In this document: positions 6,316 through 7,664 of the stretch, in pieces | How positions within the stretch are numbered: position 1 is the first letter of the stretch | How the letters are laid out: each line of letters starts with the position of its first letter | Assembly: GCA_030826005.1 (NCBI GenBank) | Contig: JAPJOW010000110.1 | Location: 6,116 to 13,779, forward strand | From: Aliterella sp. RAGGC_92 | GTDB lineage: Bacteria; Cyanobacteriota; Cyanobacteriia; Cyanobacteriales; Chroococcidiopsidaceae | Direction of reading: 5' to 3' | DNA: 7,664 nt | Notes under the pieces: model-generated | Told to the model about the DNA's origin: nothing | What the model saw: the letters and a program-made list of their open reading frames with translations, nothing else | The model's database searches: none | Made by a program: the position numbers and the translations under genes

Positions 6316-6954
6316 TTATGCAGTTAATGGCGGTGTAGCCAGTAGTTTATTTTGGGCTTTTTGCAAAAACCAGTTACGGGTAGCAATGGTGCGGGGATGG
6401 ATGAGACAATGAGTTTCGAGTAAAAATTTAAGCGAGTAGTCGCAGGTTTGCCAAATCGCTCGATCTAAGTTTTGGTAACAAATCTTTCGCAAATGCTCCA
6501 ATTCTGGAGTGTTACCGCGACCAGATTCTAGTGTGTCTGCAAGAAATATAATACAACTAAGCTCGTTCATTTGGGGTCTACCCAAAGTATGATTTGCGAT
6601 CGCATTCAACACATCTGTATCCGTTACTTTAAAGGTATCTCTAGCCACAATCGCGCTGACATCTGCGTGTAATAAGTGAGGGGTAGCAGCGCTTACAGGG
6701 TCAATGTCTACTCCCTCAGTTTGGGCGATTTCTAAGAGCTTTTGCGGCTTAAAGTATTTAGCCAAGTCGTGCATTAAGCCAGCAATGGCGGCTTTTTGGG
6801 TGTCTACTTGGTAATGAGTTGCTAAGTCTATAGCCATTTCCTCCACGCCCAAAATGTGTTTGATGCGTTGGGGGGGAACATTAGCAGCTAACCAAGTTAA
6901 AACTTGTTCGCGGTCAATGGTACTAGACTCCAAGCTATGGTTGAGAGGTAACAC
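6316..6954 (-). CDS. yqeK: YqeK-like HD-domain Ap4A hydrolase
   Basis: This 212-residue HD-superfamily protein should be a cytoplasmic metal-dependent hydrolase that cuts diadenosine tetraphosphate symmetrically to two ADP. The YqeK motif series is complete: RIKHILGVEEMA (30-41) with H33, AGLMHDLAKY (58-67) with H62 and D63, LLHADVSA (94-101) with H96, and IANHTLGRPQM (119-129) with H122, followed by IIFLADTLESGR (135-146) with D140. These supply the di-iron or dinuclear metal site. The start is GTG at 6954, with no usable ATG, GTG or TTG further upstream before an in-frame stop, and no recognisable ribosome binding site. TTG at codon 8 is a possible alternative. In many bacteria yqeK sits beside nadD and rsfS; here nadD is absent from the window but rsfS follows. 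Confidence 0.92.
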   Translation of the reverse strand: MLPLNHSLESSTIDREQVLTWLAANVPPQRIKHILGVEEMAIDLATHYQVDTQKAAIAGLMHDLAKYFKPQKLLEIAQTEGVDIDPVSAATPHLLHADVSAIVARDTFKVTDTDVLNAIANHTLGRPQMNELSCIIFLADTLESGRGNTPELEHLRKICYQNLDRAIWQTCDYSLKFLLETHCLIHPRTIATRNWFLQKAQNKLLATPPLTA

Positions 6955-6991
6955 TATAAAAGTTTTTTTGTAAGATTTATTTTTATTCTAA

Positions 6992-7664
6992 ATGAGTAAC
7001 AAAACAGCTAGACTTATCGAAGTTTTTTCCGCCATCCAGGGGGAAGGACTTAATGTCGGTACTCGTCAAATATTTATTAGGTTTGCCAATTGCGATTTGC
7101 GCTGCAATTACTGTGATAGCGCCCATACTTGGGTAACGCCTTCAGAGTATCGAATTGAAGCAACTCCCGGCTTGCGCGATTTTAAAGTTTATTCTAATCC
7201 CGTAGAACTAACTACTTTGTTAAAGTTTGTCGAACGCCAAAATATCCCCGGTTTGCACGATAGCATTAGCTTGACTGGGGGCGAACCACTTTTACACGCA
7301 CCTTTTTTAGTAGAGTTTTTGCCCCAAGTGCGGAGTCTTACTAATTTACCAATTTACCTTGAAACAGGCGGACATCGCCCCGAACAACTACTAACAATCT
7401 TGCCTTACTTGGATTCGGTAGGGATGGATTTAAAGTTACCTAGTGTAAGCGGCGAAAGCCATTGGCAAGCCCACGCACAGTTTTTGCAGTCTTGTTATGA
7501 TTCAAAAACCGAGGTATTTGTCAAGATTATTATTTCAAGTCAAACAGATGTTGAGGAGTTAGAAAAAGCTGCAAATCTAGTCGCCGCCGTTAGCCCAGAA
7601 ATAAATATATATCTGCAACCAGTAACGCCAATAGACGTGAGTGAAAAACCGATGTTTGCGCCAA
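6992..7664 (+). CDS. queE: 7-carboxy-7-deazaguanine synthase QueE (3' end cut by window)
   Basis: The first 224 codons are present and open to the right edge. The product is a radical SAM enzyme that contracts 6-carboxy-tetrahydropterin to 7-carboxy-7-deazaguanine, a step of queuosine precursor synthesis. Evidence is the N-terminal EVFSAIQGEG..VGTRQIFIR (10-30), the 4Fe-4S cysteine motif CDLRCNYCD (34-42; C34, C38, C41) followed by THW-like SAHTW (43-47), the SAM-binding LTGGEPLLH (94-102), and LETGGHRP (123-130). GEG near residue 18 and the CxxxCxxC spacing fit QueE rather than a generic activase. The ATG at 6992 sets an N-terminus of usual length, although no ribosome binding site is visible in the AT-rich leader. 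It is transcribed divergently from yqeK with only 37 bp between starts. Other pathway genes are not in view. Confidence 0.92.
   Translation, partial: MSNKTARLIEVFSAIQGEGLNVGTRQIFIRFANCDLRCNYCDSAHTWVTPSEYRIEATPGLRDFKVYSNPVELTTLLKFVERQNIPGLHDSISLTGGEPLLHAPFLVEFLPQVRSLTNLPIYLETGGHRPEQLLTILPYLDSVGMDLKLPSVSGESHWQAHAQFLQSCYDSKTEVFVKIIISSQTDVEELEKAANLVAAVSPEINIYLQPVTPIDVSEKPMFAP

Overview
The window looks like chromosomal DNA from a cyanobacterium. It holds nine copies of the HIP1 palindrome GCGATCGC in 7.7 kb. It also carries genes typical of the cyanobacterial and plastid lineage: a Ycf46-type AAA ATPase, a CGLD27/Ycf36-type membrane protein and a relic of a Ycf35 (DUF1257) gene. The size and style of the Ser/Thr kinase suggest a developmentally complex or multi-kinase cyanobacterium, but I cannot name a genus from the sequence.

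Layout, left to right. 1-2111 (minus) is a large Ser/Thr protein kinase whose C-terminus runs off the left edge. Its cytoplasmic kinase domain is followed by one predicted membrane helix and a long low-complexity tail built from several tandem duplications. 2112-2372 is intergenic and contains a decayed DUF1257/Ycf35 gene. 2373-3992 (minus) is the Ycf46-like AAA ATPase, and the relic lies directly downstream of it in the same orientation. 3993-4123 is a leader region with nothing I can name. 4124-4158 is a strong 15-bp hairpin terminator, 4168-4241 (minus) is an initiator tRNA-Met, and a plausible promoter sits at 4253-4280.

From 6954 down to 4281 (minus) four genes lie in line: yqeK-like Ap4A hydrolase, rsfS ribosome silencing factor, Ycf36/CGLD27 membrane protein and an L-asparaginase of the Rhizobium etli inducible type. 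The spacings are 82, 12 and 42 bp, so they plausibly form one operon. rsfS and ycf36 look translationally linked, because the ribosome binding site of the second overlaps the stop codon of the first. 6992-7664 (plus) is a divergently transcribed queE (7-deazaguanine pathway radical SAM enzyme), cut by the right edge.

Most of the window is housekeeping or lineage-core content. YqeK and RsfS both belong to nucleotide-stress and ribosome-hibernation physiology, and queE and the tRNA belong to translation. I see no mobile element, CRISPR array or defence system. The least ordinary items are the dead ycf35 partner next to an intact ycf46-like gene, and the duplication-rich tail of the kinase together with its altered activation segment. 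I do not see convincing evidence for a wholly new system.
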